Positions 43,148 to 51,709 of a stretch of 64,000 nucleotides of DNA are shown here, piece after piece. The DNA lies in NCBI RefSeq assembly GCF_019429485.1, contig NZ_JAHXZN010000009.1, forward strand, positions 89,785 through 153,784. Reading direction: 5' to 3'. The translations under genes were made by a program, and so were the position numbers. The DNA is from Sphingomonas citri. Its GTDB lineage: Bacteria > Pseudomonadota > Alphaproteobacteria > Sphingomonadales > Sphingomonadaceae. Below the pieces are notes generated by a model, which saw nothing but the letters and a program-made list of their open reading frames with translations, made no database searches and had not been told where the DNA came from. Numbering within the stretch: position 1 is the first letter of the stretch; each line of letters opens with the position of its first letter.

Positions 43148-43789
43148 GTGAACCGCAATCACCCCATCTATCGGCTCACGGCCAAGCAGGCCGAGGTGTT
43201 GACCACATTTGGCATCCGCCCACCCTATGAGCCGGACGAGACATTTCCGGTCACCGACATATTCCCGACCGGCAACAAGACGCCCTTCTATGGCCCAGTA
43301 GTCATCAAGGACGGCGACGAGCGACGGCTCGAGCGCATGGAGTGGGGCGTGCCGACGCAGGTTCCCAGCAAGCGCGATCCATCGGCCAAGCTGACGAAGT
43401 ACGTGACCAACGTACGCAACCTCAGCTCGAGCTTCTGGCGATCGATGCTGACGACGCCGGCGCGCCGGTGCCTGGTCCCTGTTACCTCGTTCTCCGAGTA
43501 CGGGATCGCGCCGGGAGAGGACGGTAGGAAGCCACTTCATTGGTTCGATGTGCCGAGCCGGCCCATCTTCGCGTTCGCTGGCATTTGGCGGCCGACGGAG
43601 CGTGGCAATGCCTTTGGCTTCCTCACCACAGAGCCGAACGCGATCGTGGCGCCGATCCACCCTAAGGCGATGCCGGTCATCCTCCACGATGACGATTACG
43701 ATCGATGGCTGATGGAGTCTTGGGACGACCTCAAGGACATCGTCGCCCCATACCCGTCACAGCTCATGCGGGTTGAGCAGGCGACCTGA
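43148..43789 (+). CDS. SRAP/HMCES-like protein lacking the N-terminal Cys
   Basis: SRAP proteins (YedK/HMCES) covalently trap abasic sites in single-stranded DNA through Cys2 exposed after Met removal. The rest of the family is here: YRLTAKQAEVLTTFGIRPPY, YVTNVRNLSSSFWR (Asn), CLVPVTSFSEYG (Glu) and IVAPIHPKAMPVIL (His). But the readable frame starts at GTG-AAC, giving MNRNHPIYRLT without MC. A GTG one frame over (43146) followed by TGA suggests loss of one base from an original GTG-TGx-AAC. The IS110 element lies 60 bp upstream. Confidence 0.82.
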   Translation: MNRNHPIYRLTAKQAEVLTTFGIRPPYEPDETFPVTDIFPTGNKTPFYGPVVIKDGDERRLERMEWGVPTQVPSKRDPSAKLTKYVTNVRNLSSSFWRSMLTTPARRCLVPVTSFSEYGIAPGEDGRKPLHWFDVPSRPIFAFAGIWRPTERGNAFGFLTTEPNAIVAPIHPKAMPVILHDDDYDRWLMESWDDLKDIVAPYPSQLMRVEQAT

Positions 43790-43831
43790 ACCGATTGCTG
43801 AGCGAGCCGCCGCTCCGCGTCAAAGCGTGCC

Positions 43832-43857
43832 CTAACAGAAGATTTCAGAAGCTAACG
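43832..43857 (+). promoter_or_regulatory. Regulon site A upstream of the SDR
   Basis: CTAAC at 43832, GAT at 43841 and CTAACG at 43852, i.e. CTAAC-N4-GAT-N8-CTAACG. It lies 61 bp before the ATG at 43918. Twenty bases here (43841-43860) and a later GCCGTGCGACAGCAA are identical in site B at 59.5 kb. Confidence 0.7.
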
Positions 43858-43917
43858 TGCTCGGCAAGGCTGGCCGTGCGACAGCAATGCACCGCTCGCA
43901 TCGCACGAGCGGGTAGC

Positions 43918-44712
43918 ATGCCGGGTGATCCTTTGAATATTCAGACTAGCATCAGACTAATGGGCCGAGCTCCAGACCTGAGCGACCAGATAGCTGTAGT
44001 TACAGGCGGCAGCAGAGGGATCGGCTCGTCTATTGTCCGACATCTGGCGGAACGCGGGGCTTCAGTTTTCTTCACGTACTCGAGTTCGGTCGAGGAGGCC
44101 CATCGCCTTGAGACTGAGCTCACGAATGACGGTCTCGCGGGCCGGGCCATCAACGCAGATGCCAGTTCTTCCAGCGAGGTGCGTGGCGCAATCATCCGAG
44201 TGGCCGGCTCGTGTGGTCGTATTAACATCCTGATCAACAACGCTGGTTTTGCTGCAGCAGGACCTATCGAGACCTACGATCTTGCCATACTAGAGCGCAT
44301 GATCGCCGTCCATGTGAGAGCTCCATTCGTAAGCATCAGGGAAGCACTCCCGTTTATGCCAGCGGGAGGTCGGATCGTGAACGTAGGCAGCATCAGCAGC
44401 GACTATATGCCTCACGTCGGTCAAGCCGCCTATTCAATGACCAAGGCCGCTCTGAAGGGCCTCACTCGTGGGTTAGCTCGCGAACTCGGCTCCAAGGGGA
44501 TAACCATCAATACCGTTCAGCCGGGGAGAATAGACACGGACCTTCTGCATGAGATCTATGGCAGCTCGTTCGAGCGAGCGGCTCAGTCGATGCCTTTACA
44601 ACGTTTTGGAACGACCGACGAGGTTGCAGATCTGGTCGTCTATCTATGCTCTTCGGCTGCAGCGTACATCACTGGAGCTGACATACGCATCGATGGCGGC
44701 GTCTCCGCTTGA
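43918..44712 (+). CDS. Short-chain dehydrogenase (FabG-like)
   Basis: An NAD(P)-dependent oxidoreductase of 264 residues from ATG 43918, or 250 from ATG 43960. The core starts LSDQIAVVTGGSRGIGSSIV, then NNAG, the catalytic Ser in VGSISS and YSMTKAALKG (Tyr/Lys), and ends TGADIRIDGGVSA, so it is a complete classical SDR. The 43918 start has GCGGG upstream and fits the distance from regulon site A. The next gene, a flavin monooxygenase, follows after 60 bp and is likely co-transcribed. Confidence 0.88.
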   Translation: MPGDPLNIQTSIRLMGRAPDLSDQIAVVTGGSRGIGSSIVRHLAERGASVFFTYSSSVEEAHRLETELTNDGLAGRAINADASSSSEVRGAIIRVAGSCGRINILINNAGFAAAGPIETYDLAILERMIAVHVRAPFVSIREALPFMPAGGRIVNVGSISSDYMPHVGQAAYSMTKAALKGLTRGLARELGSKGITINTVQPGRIDTDLLHEIYGSSFERAAQSMPLQRFGTTDEVADLVVYLCSSAAAYITGADIRIDGGVSA

Positions 44713-44772
44713 CGGTCACAAACACGAGTTATCTCACCTCTTCGCCAACGTTGGCCACCAGGAGCGCTCGCC

Positions 44773-45864
44773 GTGAGCCGTAAGATCCTCATCATTGGCG
44801 CCGGTATCGCTGGCCTCGCAACCGCCCGAGCTCTCGATCTTCGGGGTATGTCGTACGACATCGTCGAGAAGGCACCATATCTGCCACAGACTGGCGCTGG
44901 GATGTTCCTTCCCGGCAATGCCGCGCTCGCGCTTCGAGCGCTTGGCCTCTTCAACGAGATCAACGCACGAGCAGTGTGTAACGAAAGGCAGACGATCCGG
45001 ACTGCCATCGGCGCGGTGCTGCACGACATGGACGTGGCTGCATTCTGGAGGAACGTAGGACCGTGCCTCTCGATGACCCGCACGTCGTTGATCGATATCC
45101 TGGCGTCGAGCATCGCGACGCCGATCCGCTTCGGGTGCTCGGTTGCAAGTCTGGCAGTCGGCACGGGCGTGGCGGATGTCCGGTTCTCGAACGGAACAGA
45201 AACCTCATACGACCTCGTGATTGGGGCGGACGGTCTCTGCTCGTGGACCCGCGATCAGCTATTTGATGAGGCAACGCCGGTACGACACGGCCGAACCTGT
45301 TGGCGCTTCGTGACGACCAACAGCGTCGATCTACGTCACTGGACCGTCAGCCTCGGCAAGAGTCGAGCTTTGCTCGGCGTGCCGCTTGAGGAAAACAAGC
45401 TCTACGTTTACGCCGACGCAGACGATCGATTGCTCCCAGAGAGCCAGTCCCCCGCGTCCGACGAACTCCGCAGTCTCTTCGCCGATTTTCGAGGGCCCGT
45501 CGCACAGAGCATCGCTCGCCTGACACCCGATAAGCGGATCAGCAAAGCACCGCTCGGTGAGATCCGCGCCCAAGCCTGGCACCTCCAGAATGCGGTGCTG
45601 ATCGGCGATGCGGCACACGGTTGCTCGCCCAGCATGGCGCAGGGCGCTAGCATGGCGCTAGAGGATGCGATCGTCATGGCAGAATGCCTGAGCCGATCCC
45701 TCGATGTTCGACACGCCCTGCAGACGTTCAGCGAACGCCGGTTGAACAGGGTGCTTTGGGTCCAGAAGCAATCACGCGCGCGCGACGCGACGCGAGCTTT
45801 GCCCGAGTTCGCGCGAGACGCTCTCCTGCGCCTTCTCGGAGACCGGCTTTACCGGCGTAGCTGA
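44773..45864 (+). CDS. FAD-dependent aromatic-type monooxygenase
   Basis: A 363-residue flavoprotein of the PHBH/UbiH-like group that hydroxylates or epoxidises an organic substrate with NAD(P)H and O2. The dinucleotide-binding GAGIAGLATARALDLRG is at the N-terminus; DLVIGADGLCSWTRDQL and the FAD ribityl motif VLIGDAAHGCSPSMAQGA follow. Its stop overlaps the ABC-F start (TGATG). The substrate is not evident. Confidence 0.87.
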   Translation: MSRKILIIGAGIAGLATARALDLRGMSYDIVEKAPYLPQTGAGMFLPGNAALALRALGLFNEINARAVCNERQTIRTAIGAVLHDMDVAAFWRNVGPCLSMTRTSLIDILASSIATPIRFGCSVASLAVGTGVADVRFSNGTETSYDLVIGADGLCSWTRDQLFDEATPVRHGRTCWRFVTTNSVDLRHWTVSLGKSRALLGVPLEENKLYVYADADDRLLPESQSPASDELRSLFADFRGPVAQSIARLTPDKRISKAPLGEIRAQAWHLQNAVLIGDAAHGCSPSMAQGASMALEDAIVMAECLSRSLDVRHALQTFSERRLNRVLWVQKQSRARDATRALPEFARDALLRLLGDRLYRRS

Positions 45865-47273
45865 TGCGGCAGGAGGTATCAGCTCCAGCAGGGTCAACGA
45901 TTGCATCACTCTTTGGCATCGAGGCTGCCCTTGATGTCCTTCATCGCGCCCAAGAAGGGCATGCGACACTCGATGAGCTCGCCGAAGCAGACTGGACCCT
46001 CGAGGAGCGGGTTCGTGATGCCTTGGCGCACGTCAACCTCGAAGCGGATGCCTGGACGTCCCTTGCCGCGTTGTCAGGAGGTCAGCGTACCAGGGCCGGG
46101 TTGGCTGCTGCCGTCTTCTCTAAACCCGACTTCCTCCTGCTCGACGAGCCGACAAACAACCTCGACCAGGAAGGACGAGATGCCGTCAGGCGTTTGATCG
46201 AAAGCTGGAAGGGCGGGTTGATCGTGGTCAGTCACGACCGCGACCTGCTCGAGCACGTAGACGCCATCGTGGAGATGACGGCACTCGGCGCCACGCGGTA
46301 TGGTGGCACATGGAGCCATTATCGGGCACGTAAGGCAGTCGAGCTGGCGGCCGCCGAGCACGACCTCGCGCATGCGCAAAAGCAGCAGGCGCTTGCCGAG
46401 AAGAAGGCGCGGGAGGCGGCGGAGCGGCAGATCAGACGCGATGCCGGCGGAGCACGTAAGGCTGCGAAGGGAGACATGCCTCGCATCCTTCTGGGAGCAC
46501 GTAAAAACGCGGCCGAGGCGAGCGGCGGGAGCGGCAAGCGGCTTACCGAGCGCATCTCGGCGCGAGCCGATGAGGCGGTCGCAACCGCGAGATCTCGCGT
46601 AGAGGTCCTGCAGCAGCTGTCGATTGTGCTGCCAAGGACGGGGCTTCCCGCTGGCCGCACTGTGCTGAGCGTGGCTGACCTGACCGGAGGCTACGATCCT
46701 TCACGCCCCCTGATCCGCTGCTTGAGCTTCTCGGTAACCGGACCAGAGCGTCTCGCCATCGTGGGTCCGAACGGCGCCGGAAAAACGACGCTGCTGAAGC
46801 TCATCGCGGGCGATCTCGCCCCCGCCGGAGGAAGCATCAAGCTCACCCCATCATACACCGTCATCGACCAGCACGTATCCTTCCTCGACCAGGACGCCAC
46901 CATCCTGGACAACTTCAAGCGCCTGAACTCGGCTGCGACAGAGAACGCGTGTCGTGCCGCGCTGGCCGGGTTTCTCTTCCGCGCGGAGGCTACCTCGCAG
47001 CAGGTCGGTACGCTGAGTGGCGGCCAGATGCTTCGGGCGGGCCTCGCCTGCCGCCTTGGCGGGGAGAAACCGCCCGAGCTGTTGATCCTGGATGAGCCGA
47101 CCAACCACCTTGACCTCGACTCTGTCAACGCGATCGAAGCGGCGCTTCAGGCCTATGACGGCGCCCTTCTGGTCGTCAGCCATGATGAGCCTTTCCTAGC
47201 CGCGATCTCAATCAACCGGCGTATCGTTCTTGGATCGCCGGAGGACGTGTGTTTGGAGGCGCCGCGATCATGA
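45864..47273 (+). CDS. ABC-F ATPase, 5'-truncated
   Basis: A 469-residue ABC-F family protein (ribosome-associated or resistance type; no membrane domain). The second nucleotide-binding domain is complete: Walker A GPNGAGKTTLLKLIAG, signature LSGGQMLRAGLA and LLILDEPTNHLDLDSVN. The first has only its second half: LSGGQRTRAGLAAAVF and FLLLDEPTNNLDQEGRD, with no Walker A. Family members normally have some 70 more N-terminal residues carrying it. The missing part ends exactly where the flavin monooxygenase gene stops. Confidence 0.85.
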   Translation: MRQEVSAPAGSTIASLFGIEAALDVLHRAQEGHATLDELAEADWTLEERVRDALAHVNLEADAWTSLAALSGGQRTRAGLAAAVFSKPDFLLLDEPTNNLDQEGRDAVRRLIESWKGGLIVVSHDRDLLEHVDAIVEMTALGATRYGGTWSHYRARKAVELAAAEHDLAHAQKQQALAEKKAREAAERQIRRDAGGARKAAKGDMPRILLGARKNAAEASGGSGKRLTERISARADEAVATARSRVEVLQQLSIVLPRTGLPAGRTVLSVADLTGGYDPSRPLIRCLSFSVTGPERLAIVGPNGAGKTTLLKLIAGDLAPAGGSIKLTPSYTVIDQHVSFLDQDATILDNFKRLNSAATENACRAALAGFLFRAEATSQQVGTLSGGQMLRAGLACRLGGEKPPELLILDEPTNHLDLDSVNAIEAALQAYDGALLVVSHDEPFLAAISINRRIVLGSPEDVCLEAPRS

Positions 47274-48505
47274 CCCCGGCCTGGTATCGCCAGCTCGACA
47301 GCAACGGTCGGCGTGCTGTTTGGAGCACCTATAGCGGGTTCACGCTCGATGCGATGAACGTGCAGCTATACGCTTTCATTCTCCCAGCACTTCTGACCCT
47401 TTGGCACCTCTCGCCCTCCAGCGCCGGCGTGCTCGCCACTGTAGCGTTGCTGTCGGGCGCTATCGGAGGGTGGATGGCGGGTTCACTCTCCGACCGCTTG
47501 GGACGCACCAAGGTGCTGAGGGCCACGATCATCTGGTTGGCCATCTCGACGGCGTTCTGTGGCTTTGCGCGATCGTATGAGGAGCTACTCGTCGCGCGGG
47601 CCGTCCAAGGCGTTGGTTTCGGAGCCGAGTGGGCCGTCGGAGCCGTGTTCATCGCAGAGATCGCCTCTCCTCAAACGCGCGGGCGGGTCGCCGGCACGAT
47701 ACAGAGCGCCTGGGCGCTTGGTTGGGCACTCGCTGCCACGATCTCGGCCATAGCCTTTTGGCTTCTGCCGGCGGATCTGGGCTGGCGTGCGACCTTCTTC
47801 GTCGGGCTGCTTCCGGCGGCATGGATCTATGCGTTGCGCAGGCGCTTGCGCGACGCGCCCGCGTTCTTCGAACAGCGAACACGCTCCGCTGGGTGGCACG
47901 CCATTTTCTCACGAGCTTTAAGGGGGCGCACCGTACGCGGCAGCATGCTCGCGACAGGAACGCATGGCGGGTACTGGGCTTTGGCCACCTGGTGGCCAAC
48001 GATGCTGCGAACCGAGCGGGGTCTCTCGGCGGCCGAAGCGACCCTCCATCTGGGCGTCCTCGTCGCGGGTTCAATCATAGGGTATGTTCTGGCCGGTTGG
48101 TCGAGCGATCGCTTCGGTCGCCGCGTTACCCTTGCGATATTCGCTTCGGGAGGGATTGCGGCGGTGCTTACCGCCACGCTTCCCAACCTCTCGCCAAAGG
48201 CGTTTCTCGCCCTCAGCGTTCCGGTGGGGCTATTCGCCCTCGGGCTTTACAGTGCGGTTGGGCCGGTTCTCACCGAACTCTTCCCAACGCGTCTGCGAGG
48301 CTCAGGTCTGGGTTTTTGCTATAACATCGGGCGAGGACTTGCCGGCGCTGGCCCGCTGGCTGTGGGCGCGAGCATCACATCGCTCGGTATTGAAGCGTCG
48401 ATCGGCCTCTATGTGGCGCTCGCTTACGCGCTCGTGATCGTCGCAGCCGTCCTGTTGCCCGAGACACGCGGGCGCGAGCTGAGAGCGGTAGATGAGCTCT
48501 GCTAA
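47270..48505 (+). CDS. MFS transporter, aromatic acid/sialate type
   Basis: A 411-residue, 12-helix major facilitator. The MFS signature GSLSDRLGRTKVLRATI is between helices 2 and 3, with GAEWAVGAVFIAEIASPQTR and VLTELFPTRLRGSGLGFCYN later, as in the metabolite:H+ symporter (AAHS/SHS) group. The ATG at 47270 overlaps the ABC-F stop. It probably moves the island's substrate or product across the inner membrane. Confidence 0.88.
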   Translation: MTPAWYRQLDSNGRRAVWSTYSGFTLDAMNVQLYAFILPALLTLWHLSPSSAGVLATVALLSGAIGGWMAGSLSDRLGRTKVLRATIIWLAISTAFCGFARSYEELLVARAVQGVGFGAEWAVGAVFIAEIASPQTRGRVAGTIQSAWALGWALAATISAIAFWLLPADLGWRATFFVGLLPAAWIYALRRRLRDAPAFFEQRTRSAGWHAIFSRALRGRTVRGSMLATGTHGGYWALATWWPTMLRTERGLSAAEATLHLGVLVAGSIIGYVLAGWSSDRFGRRVTLAIFASGGIAAVLTATLPNLSPKAFLALSVPVGLFALGLYSAVGPVLTELFPTRLRGSGLGFCYNIGRGLAGAGPLAVGASITSLGIEASIGLYVALAYALVIVAAVLLPETRGRELRAVDELC

Positions 48506-48508
48506 CGG

Positions 48509-48955
48509 TCAGAAACCAAGCTCAGTCAAGCTAGGGTGATCCGCTGGCCGTGGCCCTGTCGGCCACCGCAATGTGCGCTCGAACTCTTTGATGACGTGCT
48601 CGTTCGCCGCTGTCAGTCGTCGCTTCACAAGGCCGCTTGGATCTAACTCGAGTGCCTCGCTGCCGTAGGCACGGTACCATGTACCGCTGTCATCCTTGAA
48701 CTCACGGGCGAACCGGAAGGAGATCCTTTCCTCTGTTTCGGCCCAGCCCTCCATCAGCACCCGCCCGTCGATCTCGCGACGTGCCTGGCGTTGTACCTGA
48801 GCACGGATCTGCTCACGCCCCCAGAGAAAATTCACGCGGTCTCGCCAGAGACAATCGATGGTGTTGCCCAGCACGATTGCGTCGAGATTGCGGGTATTCC
48901 AGGCGTACTCGGCGTCGCGGACATGCAACGCCATCGCCGGACTGTAAGGGAGCAT
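48509..48955 (-). CDS. DUF1348 / NTF2-like protein
   Basis: A 148-residue protein of the nuclear-transport-factor-2-like fold, DUF1348. It shows AEYAWNTRNLDAIVLGNTID, CLWRDRVNFLWGREQIR, RFAREFKDDSGTWYRAYGSE and ends GPRPADHPSLTELGF. Family members are small enzymes or ligand-binding proteins. The ATG at 48955 is preferred over 49015. Two CTAAC boxes 10 bp apart (minus strand, 49036-49050) lie 80-95 bp upstream. Confidence 0.85.
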   Translation of the reverse strand: MLPYSPAMALHVRDAEYAWNTRNLDAIVLGNTIDCLWRDRVNFLWGREQIRAQVQRQARREIDGRVLMEGWAETEERISFRFAREFKDDSGTWYRAYGSEALELDPSGLVKRRLTAANEHVIKEFERTLRWPTGPRPADHPSLTELGF

Positions 48956-49103
48956 AACGTTCTTAACTCCGTGGCCGACCGGCAGATGGCAGGTGGCCGC
49001 AAAGGTCATAAGCACGAGCTTGGATCCACGTGCCAGTTAGGCGCTGTTAGTTTCTGGCAAGCCACTGGCCCAATCGCAGCCAGGCAGCTGCCGCAAGCGA
49101 TCG

Positions 49104-49129
49104 CTGACGGCAGATTACGAGACCTAACG
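49104..49129 (+). promoter_or_regulatory. Regulon site G upstream of the Tat-exported hydrolase
   Basis: CTGAC at 49104, GAT at 49113 and CTAACG at 49124: the same spacing as sites A, B and F with one mismatch in the first box. It lies 59 bp before the ATG at 49188. A TAGCCT hexamer about 18 bp downstream could be the -10. Confidence 0.65.
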
Positions 49130-49187
49130 GGCTTGTGAGCAGCAGGTAGCCTAGACCGTCTCCAGTGCAACACCTGGAGAGAAGGCC

Positions 49188-50231
49188 ATGACCATCGTTC
49201 CGATCGACGTTGCCCATACGGGGCGTCGCAATTTCGTCACCGGCGCCGCGACGATTGCTGCCGCCCTTTTCGGCGTATCAGCCGAGGCTCGCGCTTCAAA
49301 TCTCGTCCTACCGGCTGATCGACCCACTCCCGCTCTGCCTGGCGTCAAGCAGATCGACGCGGGCGATCTCAGCGTCGGCTATGTCGACATGGGTGCCAAG
49401 AGCTGGCCGGTGGTACTTCTCCTGCACGGCTGGCCATACGACATCCACAGCTTCGCCGAGGTCGCGCCGCTGCTCGTCGCCAAGGGCTATCGCGTCATCA
49501 TCCCGCACCTGCGGGGTTATGGCACGACCGTTTTCCGGTCAAGTGACACTCTGCGCAACGGTCAGCCGACGGCTCTTGCCAGCGACGGCCTCGCGTTGAT
49601 GGACGCGCTCGACATCAAACAGGCGATCGTCGCAGGGTTCGACTGGGGCGCGCGCACGGCCGACATCATGGCCGTGCTCTGGCCGGAGCGATGCAAGGCG
49701 CTCGTTTCCGTCAGCGGCTATCTGATCGGCAGTCAGGCCGCTGGGGCCAAGCCGCTGCCGCCCGAGCAGGAGCTGCAATGGTGGTACCAATTCTACTTCG
49801 CTACCGAGCGGGGCAAGGCGGGCTACGCAGCCAACACCAACGCCTTCAATCGCCAGATCTGGAAGCTCGCCTCGCCGGAATGGATGTTCGACGGTCCCAC
49901 GTTCGATCGATCCGCGGCCTCTTTCGCCAACCCGGACCACGTTGCTATCGTGATTCACAATTATCGCTGGCGCTTGGGGCTCGCGGAAGGTGAGACCCGG
50001 TTCGATGCGGCAGAGGCGAAGCTCGCCGCCGTGCCGACCGTGTCGATCCCGACGATCACCATGGAAGGGGACGCTAACGGTGCTCCGCATCCCGCGCCCA
50101 AGCTTTACCGCGCTAAGTTCACCGGTCCCTACGAGCACCGCCTCGTGACAGGGGGCGTCGGTCACAACCTCCCGCAGGAGGCTCCCGCCGCGTTCGTTCG
50201 CGCCATCCTGGATGTGGAGAGGCTCGCTTGA
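49188..50231 (+). CDS. Tat-exported alpha/beta hydrolase (epoxide hydrolase-like)
   Basis: A 347-residue hydrolase. It has a twin-arginine signal (R13-R14 in GRRNFVTGAATIAAALFG). The fold follows with LLLHGWPYDIHSF (oxyanion HGxP), HLRGYGTTVF, the nucleophile Asp in AGFDWGARTADIM and a C-terminal His in GGVGHNLPQEAP, a triad typical of epoxide hydrolases and haloalkane dehalogenases. The next gene starts 4 bp before its stop. Confidence 0.86.
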   Translation: MTIVPIDVAHTGRRNFVTGAATIAAALFGVSAEARASNLVLPADRPTPALPGVKQIDAGDLSVGYVDMGAKSWPVVLLLHGWPYDIHSFAEVAPLLVAKGYRVIIPHLRGYGTTVFRSSDTLRNGQPTALASDGLALMDALDIKQAIVAGFDWGARTADIMAVLWPERCKALVSVSGYLIGSQAAGAKPLPPEQELQWWYQFYFATERGKAGYAANTNAFNRQIWKLASPEWMFDGPTFDRSAASFANPDHVAIVIHNYRWRLGLAEGETRFDAAEAKLAAVPTVSIPTITMEGDANGAPHPAPKLYRAKFTGPYEHRLVTGGVGHNLPQEAPAAFVRAILDVERLA

Positions 50232-50785
50232 CCGGGTCATATCTCGGCAAACGGCACGGCGCGATCGCGCTTGGTGCAAGCGCATCGCTGTTCCTGACCT
50301 TGGCTCTGCCGAAGGTCGCGGCCGGGGCGGGGCAACCCGCCGCGGCCGCGACGTCGCCGGTGTATGGCGTTCGGCTTCCGAAGGGCTACCGGGACTGGAA
50401 GTTGATCAGCGTCGCGCAGGAGAACGGGAAGAACAACGATATCCGTGCGATCTTGGGCAACGACATAGCGGTGAAGGCCTTTCGGTCTGGCAAGCGGCCC
50501 TTTCCTGACGGAACGGTTATCGTACGTCTGGCGTGGCGCTACCAATCGTCGCCACGCAATGACGCCGTCTTCCCGGCTCCACAGTCGTTCGTGGCCGGAG
50601 CTCCGACGAACGTACAGGTCAGTGTCAAGGACTCGAAGCGCTACGTTGCCAGCGGCGGATGGGGCTACGGGCAGTTCGAAAACGGCCACGCCAACCAGGA
50701 TGAGCAGCTCACGCGATCCTGTTTCGCCTGCCATACGAACTTGGCGCAATCGGCAGACTTCGTCTTCACCGATTACTCTCGATAG
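50228..50785 (+). CDS. Cytochrome P460-type c-heme protein
   Basis: A 185-residue exported protein with a signal sequence (residues about 10-33), a P460-like body (YGVRLPKGYRDWKLISVAQE; NNDIRAILGNDIAVKAF; SGGWGYGQFENGHANQDE) and one c-type heme site C165-F-A-C168-H169. P460 cytochromes oxidise hydroxylamine/NO or act in peroxide chemistry. It overlaps the hydrolase stop, so both are exported products of one unit under site G. Confidence 0.85.
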   Translation: MTGSYLGKRHGAIALGASASLFLTLALPKVAAGAGQPAAAATSPVYGVRLPKGYRDWKLISVAQENGKNNDIRAILGNDIAVKAFRSGKRPFPDGTVIVRLAWRYQSSPRNDAVFPAPQSFVAGAPTNVQVSVKDSKRYVASGGWGYGQFENGHANQDEQLTRSCFACHTNLAQSADFVFTDYSR

Positions 50786-50839
50786 GCTCGCGTCAGGTAG
50801 CAGCGCGGCGGATCCGCGCGTGGGCTGCTCAACAAACGG

Positions 50840-51541
50840 CTAGTCACAACGAAGATTGCTCAGCCACTCCCGCAACATGGCCTGCCCTGCACGATGCAGA
50901 GCTCTCCCGTGCTGATGTGCCCGCCGCCTTAGCTGATTAACGTCGACACCCGATTGCTCAAGCTCGACAGCGTGACCGATCAGCCAACGCTCGATCTCCT
51001 GTGGGGCGTCGACCTCCGGGTGAAATTGGACAGCCAGCACGTTCGGACCGCGCGAAAACGCCTGATTTGCACAGGCGTCGGTTCTGGCGAGCAGGTCACA
51101 GTCACGAGGTACGCCTGCGACGTCGCCGTGCCAGTGCAGGACTGGAACGTCCTCCAAGTGCCGCAAGGGGCTGTCGCGTCCGTTGTCGGTCAGGGTGAGC
51201 GGTGCAAAGCCAATCTCTTTCACACCCGGGGCGACCTCGGCTCCTAACGCAGCCGCGATCAGTTGAGCGCCGAGGCAAATGCCGAGTGTCGGTCGTTGCT
51301 CGATCAGCCGTTCGCTCAGGAGCCTGAGCTCGTCTTCGAGGAAGGGGTAAGCGGCGGCTTCATAGACCCCGATCGGTCCGCCCAAGACCACTAGGAGAGA
51401 AGCATGCTCGATCTCAGCCGGGTTCCATGCTCTTGCGCCCACGTCGTGGGAGCTAGTGGCGTAGCCTGCCGCGTTCAGCGGAGCGCTGAAGGACCCGAGG
51501 TCCTCGAAGCAAACGTGACGTAGAACGACTGCTGCTTTCAT
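50840..51541 (-). CDS. Class I glutamine amidotransferase
   Basis: A 233-residue GATase-like protein related to GMP synthase amidotransferase domains. It has the nucleophile C89 in LGICLGAQL, and H174 and E176 in VQFHPEVDAP, so the triad is complete. VVLGGPIGVYEAAAYPFLED is typical of the stand-alone group. The partner synthetase is not in the window. It is convergent with the P460 gene and may stand in its own unit. Confidence 0.88.
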   Translation of the reverse strand: MKAAVVLRHVCFEDLGSFSAPLNAAGYATSSHDVGARAWNPAEIEHASLLVVLGGPIGVYEAAAYPFLEDELRLLSERLIEQRPTLGICLGAQLIAAALGAEVAPGVKEIGFAPLTLTDNGRDSPLRHLEDVPVLHWHGDVAGVPRDCDLLARTDACANQAFSRGPNVLAVQFHPEVDAPQEIERWLIGHAVELEQSGVDVNQLRRRAHQHGRALHRAGQAMLREWLSNLRCD

Positions 51542-51635
51542 CGATCGTCTCTTCGTCCAACGTCAGCGTTTGGTCGGCCCCGGGGGACTGCGACACGCGC
51601 ATCATTGTCGAGCGGTTCACTCACGTAGAACAAGT

Positions 51636-51672
51636 GCTCACGGCCGGCCTGGGGGGAAGACCGGCCGTGAGC
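51636..51672. terminator. Strong hairpin, probable terminator
   Basis: A 12-bp perfect stem GCTCACGGCCGG / CCGGCCGTGAGC with a 13-nt loop lies just 3' of the minus-strand hydrolase unit (51710-54243). On that strand a modest T-containing stretch (TTGTTCT) follows. It probably ends that operon. Confidence 0.65.
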
Positions 51673-51709
51673 GTGCGCGCCGACAGGGGAGGCTCACCGG
51701 CGCTGCACC

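Noticed and set aside
48502..48507. CTAACG at the end of the MFS gene
   Set aside because: A single box overlapping a stop codon, with no partner at 20 bp and no downstream gene on that strand.
49036..49050. Two CTAAC boxes 10 bp apart upstream of the DUF1348 gene as a full regulon site
   Set aside because: The spacing is one turn instead of two and the central GAT is absent; kept only as a weak note in that gene's entry.
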